Source: Betaproteobacteria bacterium HGW-Betaproteobacteria-9 (lineage in GTDB: Bacteria > Pseudomonadota > Gammaproteobacteria > Burkholderiales > Burkholderiaceae_C). From it: a stretch of DNA of 64,000 nucleotides. Below are positions 42,888-50,780 of this stretch, piece after piece. Below the pieces are notes generated by a model. That model ran no database searches. It was not told the origin of the DNA and saw only the letters and a program-made list of their open reading frames with translations. Numbering within the stretch: position 1 is the stretch's first letter; every line of letters begins with the position of its first letter. The stretch spans positions 1 to 64,000 of the forward strand of contig PHCC01000021.1 of the NCBI GenBank assembly GCA_002842215.1. The letters run 5' to 3'. The position numbers and the translations under genes were made by a program.

Positions 42888-44417
42888 CTACTTGTCACCG
42901 AGCCGGATGGCCTTGCTCACGAGCTGGTGAACGCCGCCCACCATGCTCATGTCAAAACCGTACTGCGGCAGCACCTTGGTGAACTGCGCCTTGCAGATGG
43001 CGCAGATGGTGGCCATGAAGTTCACGCCGTGTTCGTCTACCACGTTCTTCAGCGCCTCCATGCGCGGCAGCGCACCCTTGACGCGCAGCTCCAGCAGGTC
43101 GTCGGTGAGCAGGCCACCGCCACCGCCGCAGCAGAAGGTGCTTTCATGGATGGTCTCGGGCGCCATGTCGTGGAAGTGGTTGGCCACGGCTTTGATGATG
43201 TCGCGCGGGATGGTGAACTGGCCACCGGCGAAGTCGCCCATGCGCGAAGCGCGCGCCACGTTGCACGAGTCGTGGAAGGTGATGATGCGGTTGTCGTTCT
43301 TCTCTTTGTCGAACCGCAGCGCGCCGCGCAGGATCAGGTCGTGCGTGAACTCGCAGATGTGCATGGGCTGCTTGTAGCGGTGGTCCAGCTGGTTCTGCAG
43401 CTCGATGGCAAACGGGTCCTTGCCACCGGCACCGATGCCCACCAGCGTGTTCCAGAAGCTGTAGGCCACGCGCCAGGCGTGACCGCATTCGCCCACCACG
43501 ATGCGTTTCACGCCCAGCTCCAGCGCCGCCTCCCGGATGCGCAGAGCGATCTTGCGCAGCTGCTCGTAGTTGCCGATGAACATGCCGAAGTTGCCCGCCT
43601 CGCTGGCCATGCTGGAGAGTGTCCAGCTCACGCCAGCGGCGTGGAACACCTTGGCGTAGCCGATCAGGCTGTCCACGTGCGGCTCACTGAAGAAGTCGGC
43701 CGACGGTGTGATCAGCAGCACCTCGGCGCCCTTCACATCCAGCGGGAAGCGCACGTCCAGGCCGGTCTCGTCCTTGGTGTCTTCCTCCAGGCCGAGCAAG
43801 GTGTCTTCCAGCGCCGGCCCGGGGATGCCCAGGTTGTTGCCGATGCGGTGCACCTTGCCGATGATTTCGTTGGCGTATTTCTGCCCCATGCCGATCGAGT
43901 CCATGATCTCGCGCGCGGCCATGGTGACTTCGGCGGTGTCGATGCCGTAGGGGCAGAACACCGAACAGCGGCGGCACTCGGAGCACTGGTGGTAGTAGCT
44001 GTACCAGTCGTCGAGCACCTCGCGCGTCAGGTCTTTGGCCCCCACCAGACTGGGGAAGTGTTTGCCGGCAAAGGTGAAGTAGCGGCGGTAGACCGCGCGC
44101 ATCAGGTCCTGGCGCGCCACCGGCATGTTCTTCGGGTCCTCGGTGCCGAGGAAATAGTGGCACTTGTCGGAACAGGCGCCGCAGTGCACGCAGGCGTCCA
44201 TGTAGACGCGCAGCGAGCGGTACTTGCCGAGCAGCTCGCCCATCTTGGCGATGGCCTGGGCCTGCCAGTCGTCGGCCAGCTCACCGGGGAAGCCCAGGTT
44301 TTTCTGGATCGCCTCCGAAGCCACATAGGGCTTGAGGTGCGAGGTGGCGCCCGCCTGCACCAGCGGGATGACCGGGTAGGGCTTCAGCTTGGGCGTGGTG
44401 AATGCGGCGGTGGCCAT
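42888..44417 (-). CDS. dsrK: DsrK, HdrD-like iron-sulfur subunit of DsrMKJOP
   Basis: The 509-residue cytoplasmic protein has two ferredoxin motifs (CVHCGACSDKCHYF and CSECRRCSVFCPYGID) and C-terminal CCG-type cysteine regions (DSCNVARAS, STFCCGGGGGLLTDDLLELR). These bind the non-cubane cluster that handles disulfide or trisulfide DsrC. It sits on DsrM at the membrane and exchanges electrons with quinone. It is 18 bp behind dsrM. Confidence 0.92.
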   Translation of the reverse strand: MATAAFTTPKLKPYPVIPLVQAGATSHLKPYVASEAIQKNLGFPGELADDWQAQAIAKMGELLGKYRSLRVYMDACVHCGACSDKCHYFLGTEDPKNMPVARQDLMRAVYRRYFTFAGKHFPSLVGAKDLTREVLDDWYSYYHQCSECRRCSVFCPYGIDTAEVTMAAREIMDSIGMGQKYANEIIGKVHRIGNNLGIPGPALEDTLLGLEEDTKDETGLDVRFPLDVKGAEVLLITPSADFFSEPHVDSLIGYAKVFHAAGVSWTLSSMASEAGNFGMFIGNYEQLRKIALRIREAALELGVKRIVVGECGHAWRVAYSFWNTLVGIGAGGKDPFAIELQNQLDHRYKQPMHICEFTHDLILRGALRFDKEKNDNRIITFHDSCNVARASRMGDFAGGQFTIPRDIIKAVANHFHDMAPETIHESTFCCGGGGGLLTDDLLELRVKGALPRMEALKNVVDEHGVNFMATICAICKAQFTKVLPQYGFDMSMVGGVHQLVSKAIRLGDK

Positions 44418-44435
44418 GGCGGATAGGTGCTCCGT

Positions 44436-45164
44436 TTATTTGTCCAGGGCCGCGGCCCAGGCGGCCACGTGGCGGGCTTCGCGCGGGTTGTCGGTCATGC
44501 AACGCGTCGGGCTGAAGAACAGGCCTGGCGCGTGCAGCAGCTTGCTGATCGGGAAAATGATCATCAGCAGCGCCACCAGCGAGAGGTGCACCAGCAGCAC
44601 CGGGTCGGCGGGCAGCGGCTGCACACTCAGGCGCATCAGGCCCAGCATGAACACCTTGACCGCTACGATGTCGGTGTGCGCGACGAAGCGCATGCTGAGA
44701 CCGGTCAGGCCAATGGCGATCAGCAGCGCGAGCATCAGGTGGTCCGAGGGGGTGGAGATGTAGCGCACGCGGTCCACCAGGAAGCGCCGCGCCCACAGGC
44801 CGGCCAGACCGGCCACCATGGCGAAACCCGCGTAGGTGCCGAAGGGTTGCACCATCGCAATCGGCAGCCAGACAGGCTCCTGGAAATAGCGCACATGGCG
44901 CAACACCACCAGCAGCAGGGCGGCATGGAACACCCAGCCGAACGCCCAGGTCCATTTGCTGGAGCGGAACAGGCTCTCGAAAAACACCACCTCGCGCGTC
45001 AGGCGAAAGCCCACGCCGGTCTTCGTGATCGGGGCGGGGGTGAGGGCGATCTTCAGCGGCGCGGGCGTGACCGCGTACTGCCGGATTTTCAACGCCAACC
45101 CGACCACGAAGATGGCGGTGGCCAGGTAGAACAGCGCAGCGAAGAAGATCGAGAGAGCGCTCAT
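44436..45164 (-). CDS. dsrM: DsrM, NarI-like cytochrome b membrane subunit
   Basis: The 242-residue membrane protein has about five helices. Histidines placed for b haems occur in FGWVFHAALLLVVLRHVRYF and VLLVHLSLVALLMIIFPISK, resembling NarI. With DsrK it forms the menaquinone/ubiquinone-linked module of DsrMKJOP. I take the ATG at 45164; a GTG directly before it is possible. Confidence 0.9.
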   Translation of the reverse strand: MSALSIFFAALFYLATAIFVVGLALKIRQYAVTPAPLKIALTPAPITKTGVGFRLTREVVFFESLFRSSKWTWAFGWVFHAALLLVVLRHVRYFQEPVWLPIAMVQPFGTYAGFAMVAGLAGLWARRFLVDRVRYISTPSDHLMLALLIAIGLTGLSMRFVAHTDIVAVKVFMLGLMRLSVQPLPADPVLLVHLSLVALLMIIFPISKLLHAPGLFFSPTRCMTDNPREARHVAAWAAALDK

Positions 45165-45240
45165 CACATGGACCTGGGTCGGGGTGGCGAAGGGGTCAGG
45201 AAGTCAGGCCGAACCGGCAAGCCGGGCGGATGCTGCAGCT

Positions 45241-45573
45241 TCAGACGCAGCCGGTCGGCTTGGGCAGGCCGGCGATCTTGCAGGCCTGCTTGGCCGGGCC
45301 ATAGGGGAACAGGTCGTACAGGTACTTGCTGTTGCCCTTTTCTTCGCCGAACTGCTTGCCAATGGCCTTGGTCAGCACACGCACGGCTGGGGCGATCTGG
45401 TACTCGTTGTAGTACTCGCGCAGGAAGTTGATGACTTCCCAGTGGTTGTCGGTCAGCGGGACCTTCTCTTCTTCGGCGATGTGCTCGGCGATCTCCTTGT
45501 TCCAGTCGGCCAGGTTGATCAGGTAGCCCTCTTCGTCGGTTTCGTAAGTGGCGCCATTGATTGCGATGCTCAT
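45241..45573 (-). CDS. dsrC: DsrC, sulfur carrier protein (canonical)
   Basis: The 110-residue carrier has both reactive cysteines: CysB in PYGPAKQACKIAGL and the penultimate CysA in KPTGCV at the end of the flexible arm. DsrC accepts sulfur from DsrEFH and presents persulfide or trisulfide to DsrAB and DsrMKJOP. It is the only one of three family members in the window with these residues. It lies 47 bp after dsrH. Confidence 0.95.
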   Translation of the reverse strand: MSIAINGATYETDEEGYLINLADWNKEIAEHIAEEEKVPLTDNHWEVINFLREYYNEYQIAPAVRVLTKAIGKQFGEEKGNSKYLYDLFPYGPAKQACKIAGLPKPTGCV

Positions 45574-45620
45574 GGTGATGTCCTCAGGTTGTCGGAATGA
45601 AAATGCGGTCGGCTAAAGGT

Positions 45621-45920
45621 TCAGAGCCAGCTGTTCGATGCGCTGTGTTCGGCCACCAGGTCCACGAAGCCGCCGTAATCGACCAGCGTCACGTTGGCGA
45701 GGGCGCGCGAGGCCATGCCGCGTGCGTCCAGGTCGGGCTTGAGCGCGTAGACGCGGACAGGTGAATCGGCGTTGCTCAGGTGGGCTTCGAGCGGGCTGCC
45801 GGTGGTGGCGGCGTAGACGCCGTCTTCGATCAGCAGCACGGCGTGGCCAGGCAGGGCCATGCGCAGGCAGCTCGCCAGCGAGCCGGTCTGGTGGGGGGAT
45901 TTGTTGACGATGTGCAGCAT
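45621..45920 (-). CDS. dsrH: DsrH, TusB-like subunit of DsrEFH
   Basis: The 99-residue protein of the DsrH/TusB family has MLHIVNKSPHQ and SLASCLRMALPGHAVLLIED. Cys18 is at the position of the family cysteine. It forms the hexameric DsrE2F2H2 sulfur transferase that donates sulfur to DsrC. The gene is 10 bp behind dsrF. Confidence 0.9.
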   Translation of the reverse strand: MLHIVNKSPHQTGSLASCLRMALPGHAVLLIEDGVYAATTGSPLEAHLSNADSPVRVYALKPDLDARGMASRALANVTLVDYGGFVDLVAEHSASNSWL

Positions 45921-45930
45921 GGGGTTCTCC

Positions 45931-46287
45931 TCAGAAACTCAGGACCACGTCTTGCTTCGCCATCAGCTCGGCCATCTGCGCGGTGTCCAGCACCTCGACC
46001 GGCACCAGCAGGTCGGCCTCGCTCAGGCCGCGCTGTGTCAGCGAGGCCTGGTCGACGTAGAGCTTCTCGACGTCGTAGCCTTCCAGCGCGCGGTAGCTGG
46101 GCGAGAAGTTCTTGATGCCGATGTCCTTGGTCTGCTGGCCCTTGACCAGCTCGTAGACACCGTCGTCCATGAACACCAGGCTGACGTCCTGGTCGAGCGT
46201 GGCGGTGATCAGCACCACCTCCAGGCTCTCCAGCGCGTAGATCGTGCCGTAGGGGGCCTTGCGGTTGACGAACATGAACTTCTTCAT
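45931..46287 (-). CDS. dsrF: DsrF, TusC-like subunit of DsrEFH
   Basis: The 118-residue protein of the DsrE/F fold has KKFMFVNRKAPYGTIYALES and VSLVFMDDGVYELVKGQQTK. It contains no cysteine, so, as in related complexes, it is a structural member of DsrEFH. It starts one base after the dsrE stop. Confidence 0.9.
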   Translation of the reverse strand: MKKFMFVNRKAPYGTIYALESLEVVLITATLDQDVSLVFMDDGVYELVKGQQTKDIGIKNFSPSYRALEGYDVEKLYVDQASLTQRGLSEADLLVPVEVLDTAQMAELMAKQDVVLSF

Positions 46288-46288
46288 T

Positions 46289-46648
46289 TCAGTCTCCGAA
46301 GGTGATCAGGCGGTCGGCCTTGATGCCGCTGTCCACCAGCTGGCCCAGACCCGAGATGCGAAAGCCCGGCGCCAGCACCTCGTCCTTGATGCCGCGGCGC
46401 AGCGCGGCGGCCACGCAGACCACGAGGTCCACGTTGTGCTCGGTCTTCAGATTCGACCAGCGGTTGACGATGTGGCGGTCGTCTTGCGGCGGTTCGGTCA
46501 GCCGCGTGGCGTTGTTGACGCCGTCGTGGTAGAAAAAGACGCGCTGGATCTCATGCCCTTTTGCGATCGCGGCCATGCAGAACTGGTAGGCGCTGTCCGA
46601 GGCCTGGTGGGTGTAGGGCCCCTCGCTGACGAGTAGTCCGAATTTCAT
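46289..46648 (-). CDS. dsrE: DsrE, TusD-like catalytic subunit of DsrEFH
   Basis: The 119-residue protein begins MKFGLLVSEGPYTHQASDSA and has VFFYHDGVNNA. The active cysteine is in NVDLVVCVAAALRRGI near residue 79. In the oxidative pathway it takes sulfur from TusA and passes it to DsrC. It follows dsrB after 22 bp. Confidence 0.92.
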   Translation of the reverse strand: MKFGLLVSEGPYTHQASDSAYQFCMAAIAKGHEIQRVFFYHDGVNNATRLTEPPQDDRHIVNRWSNLKTEHNVDLVVCVAAALRRGIKDEVLAPGFRISGLGQLVDSGIKADRLITFGD

Positions 46649-46670
46649 GTGCTGGGTCCGCCGGCGTTGG

Positions 46671-47741
46671 TCAGAAACGGATGTGGGTCGATGCGTTGAG
46701 GCTGGAGCGCGAACCGCGCCAGTCGTCGATCAGGTACTTGGTGAACGGCAGCTCGCACTTCTCGAAGAAGTTCGGCCAGCCGATGCGCTCCACCCAGTCC
46801 GACAGGCGCTCCCAGGGGCGGGCGTCGGCCTTGTAGGTGTAGAGGATCTTCTTGACGATCTCCGAGACCTCGGGCCAGCGCGGTGGGTTGTTCGGAATGC
46901 CCGAGGCGACCATCTTCATGAAGGTCGGTTTGCCGCGTGCGTTGGAGTTTTTTCCGCCCACCCAGATGGCGAACTTGGAATGCTCGGGGTCGTTGATCTG
47001 CATCGGCGGGCAGGGCGGGAAACAGGCGCCGCAGCAGATGCATTTCTTCTCGTCCACCTCCAGCGACGGTTTGCCGTTGACCAGGGCCGGGCGGATGGCG
47101 GCCACCGGGCAGCGCGCCACCACGGCCGGGCGCTCGCAGGCATTGGCCACCAGATCGTGGTTGATCTTGGGCGGCTTGGTGTGCTGGATCACGATCGCGA
47201 TATCGGCCTGACCGCCGCAGTTGATCTCGCAGCAGCTGGTGGACAGGTGCACGCGGTTGGGCATGTCCTCGCGGATGAACTCGGTGTAGAGCTCGTCCAT
47301 CAGGGCCTTCACGGCGCCCGAGGCGTCGGTGCCCGGGATGTCGCAATGCAGCCAGCCCTGGGTGTGCGCGATCATCGACACCGAGTTGCCGGTGCCGCCC
47401 ACGGGGAAGCCGCTTTCGGTCAGGGCCGAGATCAGCGGCGCCACCTTGTTCGGGTCGGCCACCATGAACTCGATGTTCGAGCGGATGGTGAAGCGCACAT
47501 GCCCTTCGGCGTAGGTGTCGGCGATGTCGCAGAGCTTGCGGATCGTGTGCACGTCCATCTGGCGCTGGGTGCCGGCGCGCACCGACCAGACCTCGTCGCC
47601 GCTGTGCGAGACGTGGTGCAGCACGCCGGGCCGTGGCCGGTCGTGGTAACGCCAGTTGCCGTAGTTTTTCAGCAGGGTCGGATGCAGGAACTGCTTGTTG
47701 TCCGGCACGCCGCTCTCGATGGGGGGTCGCATTTGGGCCAT
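46671..47741 (-). CDS. dsrB: DsrB, dissimilatory sulfite reductase beta subunit (oxidative type)
   Basis: The 356-residue subunit has the sirohaem/[4Fe-4S] region HLSTSCCEINCGGQADIAIV, the ferredoxin domain KKCICCGACFPPCPPM and VRFTIRSNIEFMVADPNKV. With DsrA it forms the alpha2beta2 enzyme that, here, oxidises DsrC-bound sulfur to sulfite in the cytoplasm. It starts 63 bp after dsrA. Confidence 0.95.
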   Translation of the reverse strand: MAQMRPPIESGVPDNKQFLHPTLLKNYGNWRYHDRPRPGVLHHVSHSGDEVWSVRAGTQRQMDVHTIRKLCDIADTYAEGHVRFTIRSNIEFMVADPNKVAPLISALTESGFPVGGTGNSVSMIAHTQGWLHCDIPGTDASGAVKALMDELYTEFIREDMPNRVHLSTSCCEINCGGQADIAIVIQHTKPPKINHDLVANACERPAVVARCPVAAIRPALVNGKPSLEVDEKKCICCGACFPPCPPMQINDPEHSKFAIWVGGKNSNARGKPTFMKMVASGIPNNPPRWPEVSEIVKKILYTYKADARPWERLSDWVERIGWPNFFEKCELPFTKYLIDDWRGSRSSLNASTHIRF

Positions 47742-47804
47742 GGGTTGCCTTCCCGGGTTGGACGGTTGAGAAGAAATCGGGCGGGGAAAAGAGCGCTGCG
47801 CCGG

Positions 47805-49103
47805 TCAGGCCGCAGCCTGCTTGCGCGCCATGTACTTGGCGGCTTCTTCGTCCCAGTCGTCGGTGCGCACGTAGGGGTTGGTGCGCGGGGTGGACACCAT
47901 GTTGGGGTCCACTTCCAGCTCGATGCCTTCGAGGAAATTGACCAGGCCGATGCGCTCGATCATTTCGCCGGTGCGCTCGTGCTCCAGCGCGTTTTCGGCG
48001 AAGAAGTCGATGATCTTCTGGGCCAGCTTGACCAGGCCCTTGTAGTCCTCGTCGGTCTTGAGTGACATGAAGGGCACCACCACCGTGCCCATCAGGTCGC
48101 CGATCTTGAGCGTGCGCTTGCCGCCGACCAGGATCGTGGCGCCGGTGTCGGTGCCGTGGGCCAGTGCGCCGGTCATGACGTTGATGCAGTGCATGCAGCG
48201 CACGCAGTTGCCGTTGTCGATCTCCAGGCACTGTGTGTCGTTGATCTTCACGCTGGAGATCTTCGGGCCCTGGGCCACGTCCTTCACCTCCTTGAGCATG
48301 ATGGTCTTGGTCGGGCAGCGGCTGATGACGTCGTTCACCAGCTCGTTCATGCCGTGTTTGTCGAACCACTTGCGGGCCAGGGTTTCGTCGGTGCGCATGT
48401 TGTCGCGCCAGGTGCCGATGACGGCCATGTCGGAGCGCTGGATCGAGTTCATGCAGTCGTTGGAGCAACCCGAGAACTTGAACTTGAACTTGTAGGGCAG
48501 GGCCGGGCGGTGGATGTCGTCCAGGAAGGTGTTGATCACCTGGCGGTGGGCCTTGGCCTCGTCGTAGCAGCTCTGTTCGCAGCGTGCCGCACCCACGCAG
48601 CTCATCGAGGTGCGCACCGCAGGGCCGGCACCGCCGAGGTCAAAGCCGAGTTCGTTGAGCGCGTCGAAGGCGTCCTGCACCTTGTCGGTCTTGGCACCCT
48701 GGAACATGATGTCGCCCGACTGGCCGTGAAAGGCGATCAGGCCGGAGCCGTGTTCTTCCCAGATGTCGCACATCTTGCGTAGCACATCGGTGTCGTAGTG
48801 CATGCCGGCGGGCGGCTGAATGCGCAGCGTATGGAACTCGGCAGCGTCGGGGAACTGGGGCTTGCCGTCGGCGTCCTTGAGTTCGGTGAAGCGCGGGATC
48901 ACGCCGCCGCCGTAACCGAACACGCCCACCGTGCCGCCCTTCCAGTAGCCCTTGCGCGTCCGGTAGGAAGTTTCCAGCTGACCCATCAGGTCAACCATGT
49001 AGTCCTTCTCGCTGGCCAGCCGCTTGAGGCCGGTCACGAAGCTGGGCCACGGGCCACTTTCGAGCTCGTCGAGCATCGGGGTGTCGTGCATCTTTTTGGC
49101 CAT
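47805..49103 (-). CDS. dsrA: DsrA, dissimilatory sulfite reductase alpha subunit (oxidative type)
   Basis: The catalytic subunit (432 residues) binds sirohaem-[4Fe-4S] through SMSCVGAARCEQSCYDEA and FSGCSNDCMNSIQRSD. A second cluster binds in the ferredoxin domain (DNGNCVRCMHCINVMTGALA). The ATG at 49103 follows GGAGA and is preferred to an upstream extension rich in arginine. It is the first gene of a 16-gene operon ending at cobA. Transcription probably begins near 49220 at sulfur box 2. Confidence 0.95.
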   Translation of the reverse strand: MAKKMHDTPMLDELESGPWPSFVTGLKRLASEKDYMVDLMGQLETSYRTRKGYWKGGTVGVFGYGGGVIPRFTELKDADGKPQFPDAAEFHTLRIQPPAGMHYDTDVLRKMCDIWEEHGSGLIAFHGQSGDIMFQGAKTDKVQDAFDALNELGFDLGGAGPAVRTSMSCVGAARCEQSCYDEAKAHRQVINTFLDDIHRPALPYKFKFKFSGCSNDCMNSIQRSDMAVIGTWRDNMRTDETLARKWFDKHGMNELVNDVISRCPTKTIMLKEVKDVAQGPKISSVKINDTQCLEIDNGNCVRCMHCINVMTGALAHGTDTGATILVGGKRTLKIGDLMGTVVVPFMSLKTDEDYKGLVKLAQKIIDFFAENALEHERTGEMIERIGLVNFLEGIELEVDPNMVSTPRTNPYVRTDDWDEEAAKYMARKQAAA

Positions 49104-49226
49104 GTCTTGTCTCCTGTCGGGGGGCCGTTTTCGACAACGGCGGTCACGCATCGCGGGCATTGCGGGGGCTCTGTCGGCCCGTGTTCCGGTGTGGGGTGCA
49201 TCGTAGGAGCCGGGGTGGTCTTCTTG

Positions 49227-49294
49227 CTATCCCCCTCGTTGGCTAGGCGGGACTACCCAGATGGGTTATGCGGTCCCACCCGTCCCGGCTATAG
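49227..49294. promoter_or_regulatory. Symmetric divergent dsr promoter (sulfur box 2)
   Basis: A palindrome ACCCAGATGGGT (49255-49266) lies in the middle. On the minus strand ATAG (in GGGGATAG, 49230-49227) begins 24 nt away and serves dsrA. On the plus strand ATAG in GGCTATAGAC (49291-49294) also begins exactly 24 nt away and serves the operon starting at 49433. Each inferred start point therefore has the palindrome centre near -41. One bound activator could drive both directions. Confidence 0.7.
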
Positions 49295-49432
49295 ACTGCC
49301 GGCCCCGGAATTGCGCCAATAGCGAACGAACTTGGAGAAGGCAGTTGGGCAGCCCATTCCGGCCTGTCCAGCTGCCGCCTCCAGGTTGACCGAAGCCCGC
49401 CAGCCGGCGCCGACCCCAGGAGTGACGGAGAC

Positions 49433-49660
49433 ATGAGCCAGATCACCCCGCTAGACCGATTCCGGGTGCCCCTCGGTGGGCAGGAGATCGAGTTGCAGCA
49501 GCACGACCACGACGCCGGTGGCATGAGCCTGCTGCGCACGCGTATCCGCGAAGGCAGCCGCTTCACGATCTTCGACATCGATCCGCAGACCGCCGAGCAC
49601 TGGGGCCAGGCGCTGCTGCGCTGGGCGAGTGAACAGCCTGACCGGACGGACGTTTCATGA
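49433..49660 (+). CDS. Small protein of unknown function, first gene of dsr-divergent operon
   Basis: The 75-residue protein is MSQITPLDRFRVPLGGQEIE in front and ends with DIDPQTAEHWGQALLRWASE before a short tail. It has no membrane segment or cysteine, and histidine-aspartate residues (QQHDHDAGG) in the middle. A GGAG site precedes the ATG. Its end overlaps the Cas6-like gene by four bases, so the two are translationally coupled and probably act together. I do not recognise the family. Confidence 0.65.
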   Translation: MSQITPLDRFRVPLGGQEIELQQHDHDAGGMSLLRTRIREGSRFTIFDIDPQTAEHWGQALLRWASEQPDRTDVS

Positions 49661-50277
49661 GTCTTGACGAACCGCTGCAGGCCACCCTGGTCGACATGGT
49701 CTTTCCGCTGGAAGGGCACAGCCTGCCGCGCGATGCCGCGCCGGCCTTGCGGGCCGCTCTGGAGCAGGAATTGCCGTGGCTGTCCGAAGAGCCACTGGCC
49801 GGCATCCACCCGCTCAAGCTGGTGCCCGGCACTGAGACGGACGCCCTGCTGTCGCAACGCACCCGCCTGTTGCTGCGGCTGCCGCGCGAGCGTTTTGGTG
49901 CCGCCACCGAACTCGCCGGGCGCACCCTGCAGATCGGCGGGCAGACGGTGACCCTGGGCCATCCGCACCCGCGCGAGCTGCTGCCGCACCGCACCCTGTA
50001 CGCGTATGCCGTGGCCGCCGAGGTGGACGACGAGATCGCCTTCATGCAGACCATGAACGACGAGTTGCAGGCGCTGGCCGTGCGCTCACAGGTGGTCTGC
50101 GGCAAGCGTCAGCAGCGCGACTGGCCCGCGGGCGCGCTGACCACCTTCAGCCTGATGCTGCACGGACTCACCACGGTCGATTCGCTGCGCCTGCAGGAGC
50201 TCGGGCTCGGCCGCCACCGCTTGCTGGGCTGCGGCATCTTCGTGCCACACAAGTCGGCTGCCGCGGTCGGCGAATAG
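49657..50277 (+). CDS. Orphan Cas6/Cmx6-like RAMP protein (type I-MYXAN Cas6 similarity)
   Basis: The 206-residue protein has the pattern of the Cas6/Cmx6 (MYXAN) family: MVFPLEGHSLPRDAAPALRA, LPWLSEEPLAGIHPLKLVPG, RTRLLLRLPRERF, AGRTLQIGGQTVTLGHP. The C-terminal glycine-rich RAMP loop is LGLGRHRLLGCGIFVPHKSA near residues 181-200. Cas6 proteins bind and cut CRISPR repeat RNA, but there is no CRISPR array or other cas gene in the window. It is embedded between a small unknown gene and a DsrC paralogue behind the dsr promoter. Possible roles are RNA binding or processing in the sulfur pathway, or a repurposed structural fold. Confidence 0.7.
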   Translation: MSLDEPLQATLVDMVFPLEGHSLPRDAAPALRAALEQELPWLSEEPLAGIHPLKLVPGTETDALLSQRTRLLLRLPRERFGAATELAGRTLQIGGQTVTLGHPHPRELLPHRTLYAYAVAAEVDDEIAFMQTMNDELQALAVRSQVVCGKRQQRDWPAGALTTFSLMLHGLTTVDSLRLQELGLGRHRLLGCGIFVPHKSAAAVGE

Positions 50278-50315
50278 TTCACTTCTTTCAACCCCCACAA
50301 CATGGAGACACCTGC

Positions 50316-50645
50316 ATGAGCTACCAGATCAATGGCGTGGAACTCGAAACCGATGCCGAAGGCTACCTGCTCGAACCCGACTACAGCGAAGAAGCGGTGC
50401 AAGTGATCGCCGCCGCCGATGGCATCACGCTGACCCCTGAACACTGGGAAGTCATCGGCTTCATGCGCGACCAGTACCGCGAACACGGCCACACGCCCAA
50501 CTTCCGCAACATGCTCAAGGCGTTCAACGAGGTCCGCGAAGGGACGGACAGCAAGTACCTCTACGATCTGTTTCCGCTCGGTCCGGCCAAGCAGGCAGCG
50601 AAAGTCGCCGGGCTGCCCCAGCCTCTGGGCAAAGGCGGATATTGA
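50316..50645 (+). CDS. DsrC/TusE-family paralogue lacking both functional cysteines
   Basis: The 109-residue protein aligns with the canonical DsrC along its length (YQINGVELETDAEGYLLEPD, GITLTPEHWEVIGFMRDQYR, YDLFPLGPAKQ). It reads KQAAKVAG where CysB should be and PLGKGGY at the end where CysA should be; no cysteine remains. It keeps the FPLGPAKQ arm base, so docking to DsrC partners is possible without sulfur transfer. GGAGA precedes the ATG. It is one of two such paralogues in the window. Confidence 0.9.
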   Translation: MSYQINGVELETDAEGYLLEPDYSEEAVQVIAAADGITLTPEHWEVIGFMRDQYREHGHTPNFRNMLKAFNEVREGTDSKYLYDLFPLGPAKQAAKVAGLPQPLGKGGY

Positions 50646-50780
50646 GATGACCCCCCTGCGTCGGCTTCGCCGCCTTCCCCCCACGGGGGGACAACGCCAG
50701 TGGCCGGGCGGAGCCCGTTCCACGGCGTTTCCCGGCTGGGGCACGGCGCCCTGGGCGAGGCTCTTGGCGATCGCTTGAAC
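50646..50780. repeat. GC-rich intergenic repeat, copy R3, and short spacer
   Basis: This gap carries CCCCCCACGGGGGG at its centre and CCAGTGGCCGGGCGGAGCCC after it, elements of the same dispersed repeat seen at R1, R2, R4 and R5. The repeat interrupts the operon, and its hairpin may reduce expression of the downstream genes. No gene is seen. Confidence 0.6.

Noticed and set aside
46645..48468. 607-residue minus-strand open frame in the dsrA/dsrB region
   Set aside because: An alternative frame of dsrB and dsrA; those two carry all siroheme and cluster motifs.
35405..49103. Sulfate-reducing (reductive) dsr system
   Set aside because: dsrEFH, dsrL, dsrN and a tusA-dsrE2 relay are present and dsrD is not seen; no sat/apr reduction genes occur. 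This set marks the oxidative direction.
49657..50277. CRISPR-Cas locus around the Cas6-like gene
   Set aside because: No direct repeats with regular spacers and no other cas gene are present in the window, so I report an orphan RAMP-like protein, not a CRISPR system.
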